Below are positions 11,480-22,100 of a stretch of 64,000 bases of DNA, in pieces. Position 1 is the first letter of the stretch; each line of letters begins with the position of its first letter. This stretch comes from Bolinopsis microptera. Lineage: Eukaryota > Ctenophora > Tentaculata > Lobata > Bolinopsidae. The position numbers and the translations under genes were made by a program. The notes under the pieces were generated by a model. It searched no databases. It was not told the origin of the DNA and saw only the letters and a list, made by a program, of their open reading frames with translations. The stretch covers positions 3,534,001 through 3,598,000 of the forward strand of contig NC_087074.1 of the NCBI RefSeq assembly GCF_026151205.1, given 5' to 3'.

Positions 11480-12097
11480 TCACTCTTCTTCGTCGATATC
11501 TTCCGTACCTGCCTCCTCGTCAGTGACAGCTAGATACAGATCATTCCCAGTGTAGTCCCAGACCTGCGGGTAGATTGTGTTCGTATCCAGTCTGCAGACT
11601 CCGTCCCACGATGTGAACATCTTGCTCCAGAGAACTTTATTCGTGTTAGCGTCTATCAACTTCACACATTTGGTAGTTTTCTCAACTTTAAGTACCTTCA
11701 CCCCGTCTCTACACTTCAGAGCATCACATTTGAGGTTGAAGTCAGTTTTTTCACCACCCCACCATCTTTTTGCGCCAGCTCCTTTGCAGAAGAGATTTCC
11801 GGTGAGGTCACTGTTGGAGGAACGTTTCTTGTACATCTCTACGTGCCCCAGAATAGCCCCAGATCTAGTCCTCAAATAGAGCTTATACTTGACACTTTGG
11901 TTACAGGGATATTTGACGTAAAACTCGGCAGGGTCATTTTTATAAACGGGCAAGGACACTCTTTTACTTTGGTTGATCTGTGTCCATGTGAGAGCACTGG
12001 TATCCTCGACACTGTTCCTCCGGACAAGCTTCTCAGTTGTGAGCCGATACGACTGAGAGACTCCAATCATCAGCATCAACACTATCATCAGTTTCAT
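11480..12097 (-). CDS. Secreted single-exon protein, unknown family
   Basis: 205 residues. Residues 1-16 are a signal peptide (MKLMIVLMLMIGVSQS). The mature part has six cysteines and several basic and aromatic patches (AKRWWGGEKTD, FTSWDGVCRLDT, YPQVWDYTGNDLYLAV) and ends in an acidic linker (DEEAGTEDIDEEE). A TATA-like ATTTATATTT lies about 25 bp upstream of the ATG. No family was recognised for the N-terminal part. The next codon is TGA, followed in frame by a decayed PAN/apple-like domain (11306-11479). The ancestral protein was probably signal, globular domain, acidic linker and PAN module; the present one ends at the linker. It is probably extracellular. Confidence 0.7.
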   Translation of the reverse strand: MKLMIVLMLMIGVSQSYRLTTEKLVRRNSVEDTSALTWTQINQSKRVSLPVYKNDPAEFYVKYPCNQSVKYKLYLRTRSGAILGHVEMYKKRSSNSDLTGNLFCKGAGAKRWWGGEKTDFNLKCDALKCRDGVKVLKVEKTTKCVKLIDANTNKVLWSKMFTSWDGVCRLDTNTIYPQVWDYTGNDLYLAVTDEEAGTEDIDEEE

Positions 12098-12589
12098 CTC
12101 AGCAATGGAGGTGGAAATATAAATTCACAGTTAGCACGCTCAGTACAGGTCTATACGTTCAGACAGGCTAGGTCAGGGATCCGTCAACAAAATAAAAACG
12201 ATGGCACGATAGTATTAGTTATAAAATGCCTCGTCTTTCATCCCTTATATATTTACAATTCTAACAATAGTATCATTGTTAATTTGGATTGGGTTTCATC
12301 GTCTACTCTTGTGTGAATTGTTTGATGAACTGGTTAGTATCTGGTTAATTGGATTCATTGTATTATAGCACAACTAAAAGTGGAGGGAACAACAATATAA
12401 ACCCTTAAATATACTTAAATATAAATCAGTTAACTGTTCTAAATGAGCAAAATTGTTAAGTGGGTTTTGATAAAGATATCATGATATGATTAATAAAGAT
12501 ATTAACGTACCAAGGTGACGTGTAATTGAAGGATAACGATGTGGATATCAGGTCCGTTGGCGTTTTTCCACAAGCAGCGCCAGGATGCG

Positions 12590-12985
12590 AAGTACCACGG
12601 AAATTTGTTCAAAACTTGGAAATCTAGATTCTAGAAGCAAGGTGAAGGAGATCGTTATGAATATTGAAGATTAAGTGGTTCATCACCACTCTTCTGCACT
12701 GGCTCTTTATTCCTTCTGCAGAAAAGTCAACCTTGACTGTTTGTCAGCGGCTTTTAGTTTTACTTACTGGCTCAGTCTGGGGTCCCCAGGTAAGCTTTTG
12801 CATAAAAGTGGGATTCAACATCCTGTCTGTCGTCCAATGGAGAAATATATTTCAAACCAAACTAGCACTTTTTGTTCCCAATTATTGTTTACAATACTAT
12901 TGATTTGACAAATTAAAAATACTCAGATGATTTTTTTTAATGCAATAATTTCCCAATTCTTAACACAACCAACCCAAATTAATTT
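12590..12985. repeat. Second copy of the local duplication
   Basis: Matches about 10740-11110 in the same orientation (shared GAAGCAAGGTGA, ATGAATATTGAAGATT, and AATATTGATTTGACAAATTA-like text). The copy is interrupted at 12991 by the TIR element and resumes at 14491, where it matches from about 11180 onward. Neither copy codes here. Confidence 0.7.
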
Positions 12986-12990
12986 AATTA

Positions 12991-14490
12991 GGGGTCGTTC
13001 AAATCAATGAAATTAACATATTCATGTTAATTTCATTGATTTTAAGGCAGCGTTTGATTCCATCAGAATAGAGTTTATCTGGTCAAGCATGAGACACTTT
13101 ATGTTAGAATCTTCCAGGCATTTTTCAACGGAACCATGAGTGCTGTCAGGGTTAATGGTAAAATGTCTGATTGGTTCTCTGTCAATTCAGGCACTGGACA
13201 GGGCCCTCCTGTATTTAATTTTTGTCTGAACTTTGGTATCTTTTTGGCTGAGGTTCACAAGGCAATCAGTCATGGTGCTGTACTGCAAAAGGAACTGAAG
13301 GGGGCAGATGAAAAAGTTATCATGGATAGTGACTACGCTGATGATCTGGCAGTGATGGACAATACTGAAGAAGGGCTGCAGGAGTCCACTGATCTTATCG
13401 CTTATTACACCTCTTATGCTGGGTTAAAGATCAACGCTAAAAAGACACAATGCATGGCGATCAGCAAGTGTGCATCCCAGCGACCTTACACCGAAAGAGA
13501 CAGTATAAAGCTAACAGTGGAGGGAGAACCTGTTGAACAGGTCACTAACTTTGTTTATCTTGATGCCAACGTCAGTGGGGATGGTACCATTGACCGAGAT
13601 CTTGACATCAGGATTCAGCGTGCTAATGGTGCGTTCCATCAGCTTTGGAAGATATGGAACAGTAGAACTAGAGAAGTTCTCAGAACTGAAGAAGTTCTCA
13701 GGCGTGCTGGAATTAAGTCTATTGAAGCTTTCATCGGTTCGGTTAGACTAAGGTGGTACGGACACGTTGTCAGAATGCCAGAGACACGATTTCCCAATTT
13801 TCTACTGGATTGGAAACCAAACTATGGAAAGAGACTGAGAGGACGACCCCGCAAAGGCTGGATGGCCTGTGTACTTGAGGATGCGGCTGACTTTACAGGT
13901 GTCGATAACATCAGCAGAGATGCAGTAAAACAATTAGCTCTAGCTCTAAAACGAGTGGAATGGAGGCACATGATACACCGTAGAAGAGATGTGTGTGATG
14001 CAGGCCACTCCAACGACTAGGAGGAGACCTCTAGCCTCTTTATGTAGCATGTATGTCACATATTACGTAATCAGCCGAGGGGGGTTTTCCAAATGCTTAC
14101 GGTTGATTACGGAATAATAACAATTTGACAATATTTTAATTCAAATTCCACTCAATTTCACTCTGATAGTGATAAAATTTAGAAATTGATCGAATATCCG
14201 GCTATAAGTATAATAGTAAGAAGTTTAGAAAGTGTTTAGCCGGATATATTAATGATTTCGGCTCATCAGTCATCATGATAGCATGAAACGTAGAGAAAAG
14301 TGTTTTCTAGGGAAAAAAGTCGAGGGGGGGGGGGGGGGGGGGAGGGTCAGGCCGTGATTATGTAATATTGCTGTCAGGAGGGGGGGGGGGGGGGGGGTTG
14401 GGTCTTGATTAATGATTACGGTTGATTACGGAGGGGGGGGAGGGGGCAAAAATTGCTTAAATATTGATTACGTAATATGTGAACGACCCC
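12991..14490. mobile_element. Short-TIR element (GGGGTCGTT ends) split by a LINE
   Basis: Outer ends are GGGGTCGTTC (12991-13000) and GAACGACCCC (14481-14490), flanked by TTA on both sides. The 3-bp TTA duplication and G-rich TIR are features of PIF/Harbinger-type elements. The TIR continues inward as CACATATTACGTAATCA on the right (reverse) and at about 14055 on the left, so a LINE-derived insert separates the first 11 bases of the left TIR from the rest. The interior has long G runs (14329-14341, 14380-14397). No transposase is present. A small 40-bp hairpin lies at 13003-13045. Confidence 0.6.
13030..14054 (+). pseudogene. 5'-truncated LINE reverse transcriptase fragment
   Basis: An open frame of 294 codons at 13136-14020, with the preceding DFKAAFDSI motif in another frame (a frameshift near 13100). 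Visible RT landmarks are the NSGTGQGPP motif, the catalytic YADDLAVM box, GLKINAKKTQCM, and the typical LINE C-terminus RLRWYGHVVRM and GKRLRGRPRKGW. Between WNSRT and EEVLRRAG about 50 residues normally present (the TLLYGAETW region) are missing, an internal in-frame deletion. This looks like a dead non-LTR retrotransposon copy inserted into the left TIR of the surrounding element. Confidence 0.85.
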
Positions 14491-14591
14491 TTATTAAATA
14501 TTAAATAAATCCAGAAATGAAATGTTATATTCCATCTTGCAACTGTCCAGATTTCCTAGCCGTAGTTAATTTGTAAGCAATACAGCTTGCT

Positions 14592-14869
14592 TTACTCACA
14601 AGCGTACGCAGTAAACTTTACGTTAGATTTTCCTTTTATTGACTGATTCAGCTGGCACTTTTTCTGCATGCTTCCTTTGCAAGAGATTCCGCTGCACTCC
14701 TTGATTCCTTCACATAACGTCATGGTCTCAGATTTCGTGTACTTTAACAAAGTCAGGCCCTTCTTAAACTTCCTGTCCTCTACTTCCCTCCACGTACAAG
14801 TTTTTTTCTCTTCCTTGTCGTCATCATCGTCATCGTCATCATCGTCGTCGTTTTCGTCATCACCTCCAG
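14592..14869 (-). CDS. Partial: acidic linker plus PAN/apple-like exon
   Basis: A minus-strand exon preceded by a good acceptor (TTTTTCTAG) and entered in phase 1. It encodes GGDDEN, a run of ten aspartates, KEEKKTCTWREVEDRKF, then MTLCEGIKECSGISCKG, KKCQLNQS, NVKFTAYACE and a stop at 14592-14594. Cysteine spacing and the W-VE-RKF start resemble a PAN/apple-like domain. It is the intact counterpart of the decayed domain at 11306-11479. The upstream exon (signal peptide, globular domain) was not found. A TATA-like word lies near 15250 on the same strand. It may be an orphan exon left by the duplication. Confidence 0.45.
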
Positions 14870-15008
14870 CTAGAAAAATGTATATTACAAGGATAACCTA
14901 AGGTTTCACCTAGCAGTAAACAGAAAGGATTTCCGAATATCATTCCCATAGAAGAATAGCACCAGCTATATTAAGTATTATAAATTATGTAAATATGTAT
15001 TATTACTT

Positions 15009-15162
15009 TATTACGTAATCAATTTTTGGACAATTTGTAACCCCCTCCCCCCTCCTTAAAGTTAATCAGTCTTACACATAGCTATCGTGTAAAAATTACA
15101 CTAGCGTAATCATTTGGAAACCCCCTCCCCCTCGGCTGATTACGTAATATGTTAACGACCCC
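15009..15162. mobile_element. Truncated second copy of the GGGGTCGTT element
   Basis: Ends GATTACGTAATATG then TTAACGACCCC at 15162 like the element at 12991-14490, with the same CCCCCTCCCCCTCGGCTG sub-terminal stretch. The left end begins at TTACGTAATCAATTTTTG, so the outer part of the left TIR is missing. Confidence 0.6.
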
Positions 15163-16151
15163 ATATTGGTTAACGAAGGCACTGACCCATCAGAATAGGA
15201 TAGTGAGCGTAGCTAGCAATAGCACATGTGTTAGTACCTCTCCTAATCTTTATATAACCCTTGTCTCCCCAGGATGAACCCCAACTGAAAGTGGTGGAGG
15301 TTGTCATAATGTCATCGCCTCGAAATCTCGATCAAATCATAATGTCAGTTATAGTACTATGCAATGACGAACTTGATGAAGCTTAGGCAGCGCCTAAGCA
15401 ACAGACACTGTAGCGGAAAATAGAATATCTGCAGTAAGTATCTGCCTACCTGTAAAGCTGTAACCTAGCGAACGCGAACCTAGTGGACATCATTGCTGTA
15501 TGATGAACAAGAAAATAGTTATGGATAGTACTGTACTGTGTACACTGTAGAATCACGATTCAGTGACACAGCTGAAATTGAGAAACAGTTTATATTTTCC
15601 TTAACTGTTTCGCAACTATTGTATTAAAACGTGATATTAAAGCTTATGCACTACTTTTAAAACGTGATATTAAAGCTTATGCACTACTTTATTGGACTTA
15701 ATTTGGTCGGAAATCGCGCGAATGGTAAAAGTGTCAGCGCCCATAATAATATCCACTCACGCAATAATAATATCCATCCAAATAAGGCCAAGGTGCTATA
15801 ATATATGTGATCATGGCGAGTAAGAATTATCCACTATATTCAGTGCCTTACTCCCCTTACTTACAAGCAAATTTATTTATATCCTACATGAAAGCATAAA
15901 GCTGATAAGCATGTTATGTGTGACATAATAACTTCAGCACACCTGATGTACACGATATAAGCACTGCTTCAAAGTTTGTAAATTTCGCAGTGGAACTGCA
16001 CGCCAAGTGCACGTGACCTGTACATTCTCCTGCACGTCATCTCGTCTTATCAGATCTTTCTGAAATCGCTTGTATGTTACGTTGACGCGAATTTGTCCAT
16101 ATTTTAGTGTAAACCTTCTAATTGTAGTTAAGCTAATTGGTTAATTAAAAT
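15163..16151. other. Intergenic, upstream of the coiled-coil gene
   Basis: Contains a 32-bp tandem duplication (AAAACGTGATATTAAAGCTT and following bases) at 15627-15690. The proximal promoter of the gene starting at 16152 must lie here; no TATA box stands out. Confidence 0.5.
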
Positions 16152-19100
16152 ATGACTATCATGGATGAGAGTAGTGACATGTTGTCAAGGTGGGTGTTGG
16201 ATCCTTTCACAATCTTTCTGTTTGCTAGAACTTCCGATGATCCACTATCCAGGAGTTCAAACGCTAGGTTAATATAATTTTGTTTGCTAGTCCATTCACA
16301 AATCACGCGTTTTCTCCCCAAAGGTTTTATCAAAGTTTGTTGATCACGCAAAGGAAGAACGAAGAGCTGATTTGTACGTTGGAAGATAGTGTGCTACAAT
16401 TGGAGAGATTGGAGTCTATGTCCGAGGATGATCCTCTGAATGAAGTCATAGCAAATCTCAGGTAGCTGCTAGGATCCTTTTATCCCTTTCTTTACCTGCT
16501 CGTATAACCACTTCAGCTATTATTCACCAATTACCTATTATTTGTCCCCTCCTGATCTAAACAGACAACATGCAAAATAGCCAACTCTAAACCTTGAATT
16601 TTGTCGATTTCTTTTACCTCTGTGTTCGCCTCAGGGTGGTTACTTTGGAAACAATCCGTCCTAACCAGAATAGCTCACGGGAACTGGACGGTTTTATGAA
16701 GCTGTTGGAGGCGAGGCTTTGTGAGATCAAGGCTCAGGAGAAACACAACGAGAAACAGGTAATAGTAGCTGCAGGTTCCACATGGCATGATGGGCGGTTA
16801 TTTTACATTATTGTAGCTGTTATTGTTAACGGTTAGGTCAATAAATATTAGGTCAATTTGTTATTATCATCGCCTCCGTAGCTCAGTGGTTAGAGCACTG
16901 GTCTTGTAAACCAGGGGTCATGAGTTCGATTCTCATCGGAGGCTAATCCATAGCCTTTGTCGCCTTTGGAATGATCTTTTACGAAACTATGCTCTTTCAG
17001 ATTTTAACAATTGAAAAAGAGAGACGAGATGTGAAATCCCAAAGGTCGGCTCTTGATGAGCAGAAGAGGTTGCTTGCTAATGATAAGGAGAAGCTGGAGC
17101 AGAAAATTGACCAGGTGCACCACATAGTTACATCATCAATCATCATATACTATATAGAATTACCATTGAGTTGCTACATTCAATTTCATTTAATCTATTT
17201 GTACTTTTGTAACATTCTCATCAAATTTAATAGATTAACAGTGTTGTATGAGTTTAAAAATAAAATATAGAATTTAATGATCGTGTGTGTGAGATTACAG
17301 AACGAGATCGTGCACGCCAAAGTGGTGTTGTAACATTTACAGATAGCTTTTTCACACAGGAAAGAAGCGAGTTATTAGCTCGAGCAGAAAAGTTGGCGGC
17401 AATGGCAAAGATAATCGAGCATGAACCTGAATCACTGGAGGTGTCCGTTATCAAGGTCGGGATTATGTATTTATATAACGTCGTGTTCATGAACTTCATT
17501 TCATAATTTTCACCTAATCTAAATCAACTCATAATCATACTCGAAAATTAATTTTCTTTTGTATATATAGGGGATGCCAGAATTATTGACAGACTGATTG
17601 TAGTCTCACAAAGAAAACAAAGCATAAGTAAACTGTAAGTTTCCACGTAGGAGGCAGAGAAGGGTAAACTGAAGTCAGAGTTGTCGGTAATGAAGAAGAC
17701 AGAGGAGATCAAGGGACTGGAGACGATGTGTGAACGTTATCAGGAGGAAATTAAGAAGGTTAGTTGAAGAGTTGGTAACTGGTTACTGTTCCTGTTGGTA
17801 ACTGGTTACTGCTTACCTCTCACTGTTTACTTATAATAACCTGCCACTATACTGCAACAGTCGATGAACTCTGATCACAAGTTATATGATTATAGTTGAT
17901 GGAATGGTAGCAGCTTATTCGAGTTTGACTTGTCGTTTTCCAGGTAAGGGATGATGCTAGAGAAGCGATAAAGATCAGTGAGAATCAAGCGATTGAGGGT
18001 AAGTAATAATAAAATAACGCCAACAAGCCTATCTCAGCGTTTACTTCCAGTTTTTCAACTAACAAAGAAATTATACAATCTGCAGCTTAATGACATTCTT
18101 ACTTATGGATATTTGAAAATGATCATTTTTGTATTTTCACAGCTTGCAAGAGGTTGAAACAAATGAACACAGAGTTAGTGAAATCACAAGATACAGCCAG
18201 AAGAATGCAGCAAATTCTTGTGGCAGAAAAAGATCGAAACAAAGAATTGAAGGTAACAAAATTTAAGTGTAGCAGCGTAACTGTGATTTTCCGATAAATG
18301 GTTTTCAATTTTTAATTTCAATACTCTATTATTGTTGTTGTCACGATCATCGTTATCGGAGCTTTACGCTATGCAACGAGATAATTAAATTGAAGTGCAA
18401 TCGTAAGAAGCAATCAAGAGTTTTAACATTTCGTAAATTTTAACCAAAAACGATTTCCTTACCAAATGTTTTAAAGCTTTGAATGCTCAATAGTTCAATT
18501 AGCCTATCTAATCACTATCATTGTTAATTGAGAAGAAATCAGCTTCATCAGGTTACCTTATCATCCCAATCAATCAAAATTCAGAAACGGCAATTTCACC
18601 CTAAACGCGAGTCTGTAGACAGCCCACCATCGGCTCGAATCTCCTGTCTTCCTAAACTTAATGAGTATGAATCATATCCTTTCTATATGCATGAGAAACA
18701 TCGAGGGTTTCTCATAGACACGAAACAATGTGCTTTGGGAGTGGTTTGCTGTAATTTAGTAATTGTACAGTTAATACTTTAATAGGGTACACATGGAACG
18801 ATGGGCGGCCAATATCCCTTATATTTTATTCAGTAAATTTATCATCATCATCGCCTCCGTAGCTCAGTGGTTAGAGCACTGGTCTTGTAAACCAGGGGTC
18901 ATGAGTTCAATTCTCATCGGAGGCTGATTCAGTGACCTAGTCACCTTTTGGAGTGATTTGAAGATAATAATATGGTATAGGTGTCCATGGAATTGCAGCG
19001 TAGATTGTAGACCAGTGAATGGATTGTAAACCATTGAGCACTCAGCTGCAGCACTGGTCTAGTAAACCAAAGGTCATGAGTTTCATTATATCAACGAACG

Positions 19101-22100
19101 ATAAAAATTAGAATAAATGCAATTGATTTTGCTGCCGCTGCAAGAAAAGATGAAAAGGTAATGCTATTTTCTTAAATTCTCGAGTTTTTGAGGGATATTA
19201 AACAAGATCCCACACTATGCACCCAAACCCATGCAACCTTGGCGAACCAAAGTAAAAGGGGTACTTCCGAGCAGTTCGGTAAATAATGGTTTCCGCATTG
19301 ATCGACTTATACCTTGTTAGTACAGACAGATCCGTCTGAAAAAATCGATCTGCTGACACTCAAAGCTTTCAGAGGATTTTTGACGTTTTTGAGTCCCATT
19401 AGGTGCCCTTTATGGCTGACCAACTTTTCCGAACTTTTCCACTTGTCTTAAGGCCACTTTTTGCCACTTTACCACTTTTTACCACCTTTCTTGTTTGTCG
19501 AATATCTTTAGTTGTGAACATCGTAAAAGGTTGCGGATCAATCGAGTGTGTTCATATTATCAGGAAGAAAAACTTTTGTTGCAACAATTTTTACGTCAGA
19601 TAATAAGTTAATTGGATAATTATCAATTAACTAATTAGCTAAATTCTAAAAAATTTTACATTTTTTAGAATTACATTTTTTTTCGAGACTTTAAAAATTT
19701 CGAAAATTAAAAATATTTTTTCCGCCAAAAGTGATCAAATCGCATGAAACACGGAGAAAAATGCCTTTCAAATAAACTTAGTTAATTTTTCGTTTCAAGA
19801 ATACTTAAATCGCCAATATTTGTAGTTGGAGTTCAGTAAATCTCGGCAGATTTTAGTAATCAGGAATTATATTACTACGTGAAGAGGTCTGAAACTGAAA
19901 AACGTTAACCATACGATCGCGCGGCGACATAAGAGAGTTTCATAAACTAATTTTTACAGAAACTGCACCAATGGCACAGTCATGATCGAAACGATAGCCT
20001 GCTGTACTGTCATTTTATTGATTTCAATGATGAATCAGTGGGGTTAAGATAATCACATTTGTAATAAAATATAAATAAAACATATCTATACCGTCAATTG
20101 TGCTAGTCTAAACCAGCCTACCTGTATTACCAGGCCTCTTCTTTTCCTCGACAATCAAACCAAGTTGCTCATATCGCATTTGGTGGGTGATGTAAGTGGT
20201 AATGCGCTTAGTCAATAAAGACACCGTGTTTTTTATTAAAAGGAGTTAATGAAGCAAGTATTCATGACACAAAGAAGAATGGTCGGTGGGGATTGGGACC
20301 CACTTAAATCACCTTAACACAGTGCCCTCAGTAATCCATCCTGTTATTCAAATTATTTGTTATATAGTAGTGTTGAAAGTATTGAAACTAATACATATCG
20401 AGCTGTATTCAATCAGAATACGACACAATACGTGTATATTAAATATGGCTCTTAATGAGGTTTATGTTACGCTTTATACCGTGAGAAACCCGGTATAGAG
20501 ACGTTTTAAAGTTTATCACGAAAACGTATACTTGGCCTCATTACATGGCTCATTTACAGTTCGAAGAAGGCAAGAACAGATCAAGGAAACTAAGGAACAG
20601 CCAGGTCCAGGAAGCAAGTGTAAATATACACCTTCCAACATCAACTGTGACTTGTTTTGTATTGTACTGCATACCGCTTCATTTGCTGTGCTGGATACCT
20701 CAAATCACCCCCATATTTCAGGGTCGGCTAAACGTAAAATCAGCAAGGGTAACATACTGGCAAGGGTAAGATGTAGATACGAGTGACGGGCAAGGGGTAG
20801 TAAAGAACCGGTAATAATTAATTCAGTGAAATATTCCACGAGAGTCAGGATATTTTGGAAATTGCTAATAGAGACAGATTCTGATCAGGAAGGATTGTTA
20901 ATGTTATTGAGGGTGTTGATTTGAAATCCGGACGTCGTGAGGTAAAAATACAGGTTCTTCCCGTAGAATATTCGGGGCTATGATGATCAGCTCAGGATTA
21001 ATGTGGGACAGATCGACGGGCATTGAAAAGAGCGAGTTGAAAGCTTTCTGGTCTTTTCTTGCCTTCTTTGAGCCATGAGGCCAAGTAGACGTTTTCGTGA
21101 TAAACTGTAAAACCTCTCCATACTATTACTGGGCCTCTCACGGGAGAAACGAGAAGTGTACGATATAGAACGTTTCATATACCTCATTAAGGGCCATAAT
21201 ATAATATACACGTATTGCATTGTGTCGTTTTGTGATTGAATACAGCTCGATATGTATTACTACTTACATCACCCACCAAATGCAATATGAGCAACTTGGT
21301 TTGATTGTCGAGGAAAAGAAGAGGCCTGGTAATACAGGTAGGCTGGTTTAGACTAGCACAATTGACGGTATAGATATGTTTTATTTATATTTTATTACAA
21401 ATGTGATTATCTTAACCCCACTGATTCATCATTGAAATCAATAAAATGACAGTACAGCAGGCTATCGTTTCGATCTTGACTGTGCCATTGGTGCAGTTTC
21501 TGTAAAAATTAGTTTATGAAACTCTCTTATGTCGCCGCGCGATCGTATGGTTAACGTTTTTCAGTTTCAGACCTCTTCACGTAGTAATATAATTCCTGAT
21601 TACTAAAATCTGCCGAGATTTACTGAACTCCAACTACAAATATTGGCGATTTAAGTATTCTTGAAACGAAAAATTAACTAAGTTTTAGTCAAATAAATTA
21701 TTTGAAAGGCATTTTTCTCCGTGTTTCATGCGATTTGATCACTTTTGGCGGAAAAAATATTTTTAATTTTCGAAATTTTTAAAGTCTCGAAAAAAAATGT
21801 AATTCTAAAAAATGTAAAATTTTTTAGAATTTAGCTAATTAGTTAATTGATAATTATCCAATTAACTTATTATCTGACGTAAAAATTGTTGCAACAAAAG
21901 TTTTTCTTCCTGATAATATGAACACACTCGATTGATCCGCAACCTTTTACGATGTTCACAACTAAAGATATTCGACAAACAAGAAAGGTGGTAAAAAGTG
22001 GTAAAGTGGCAAAAAGTGGCCTTAAGACAAGTGGAAAAGTTCGGAAAAGTTGGTCAGCCATAAAGGGCACCTAATGGGACTCAAAAACGTCAAAAATCCT

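Noticed and set aside
11577-12316. Plus-strand ORFs opposite the secreted protein
   Set aside because: Shadows of the minus-strand gene, which has a signal peptide and TATA-like upstream word.
14668-14901. Poly-serine plus-strand ORF
   Set aside because: It is the complement of the poly-aspartate exon on the minus strand, which has a better acceptor and a cysteine-rich domain.
18528-18782. Extra exon of the coiled-coil gene (MRRNQLHQVTL...)
   Set aside because: Exon 8 joins exon 9 at 23357 in phase without it, and the sequence has no heptads or good acceptor.
19403-22070. Two identical 66-residue proteins (MPFMADQLF...)
   Set aside because: They are the same arm of an inverted repeat on opposite strands; low-complexity, no family, no splice or promoter context.
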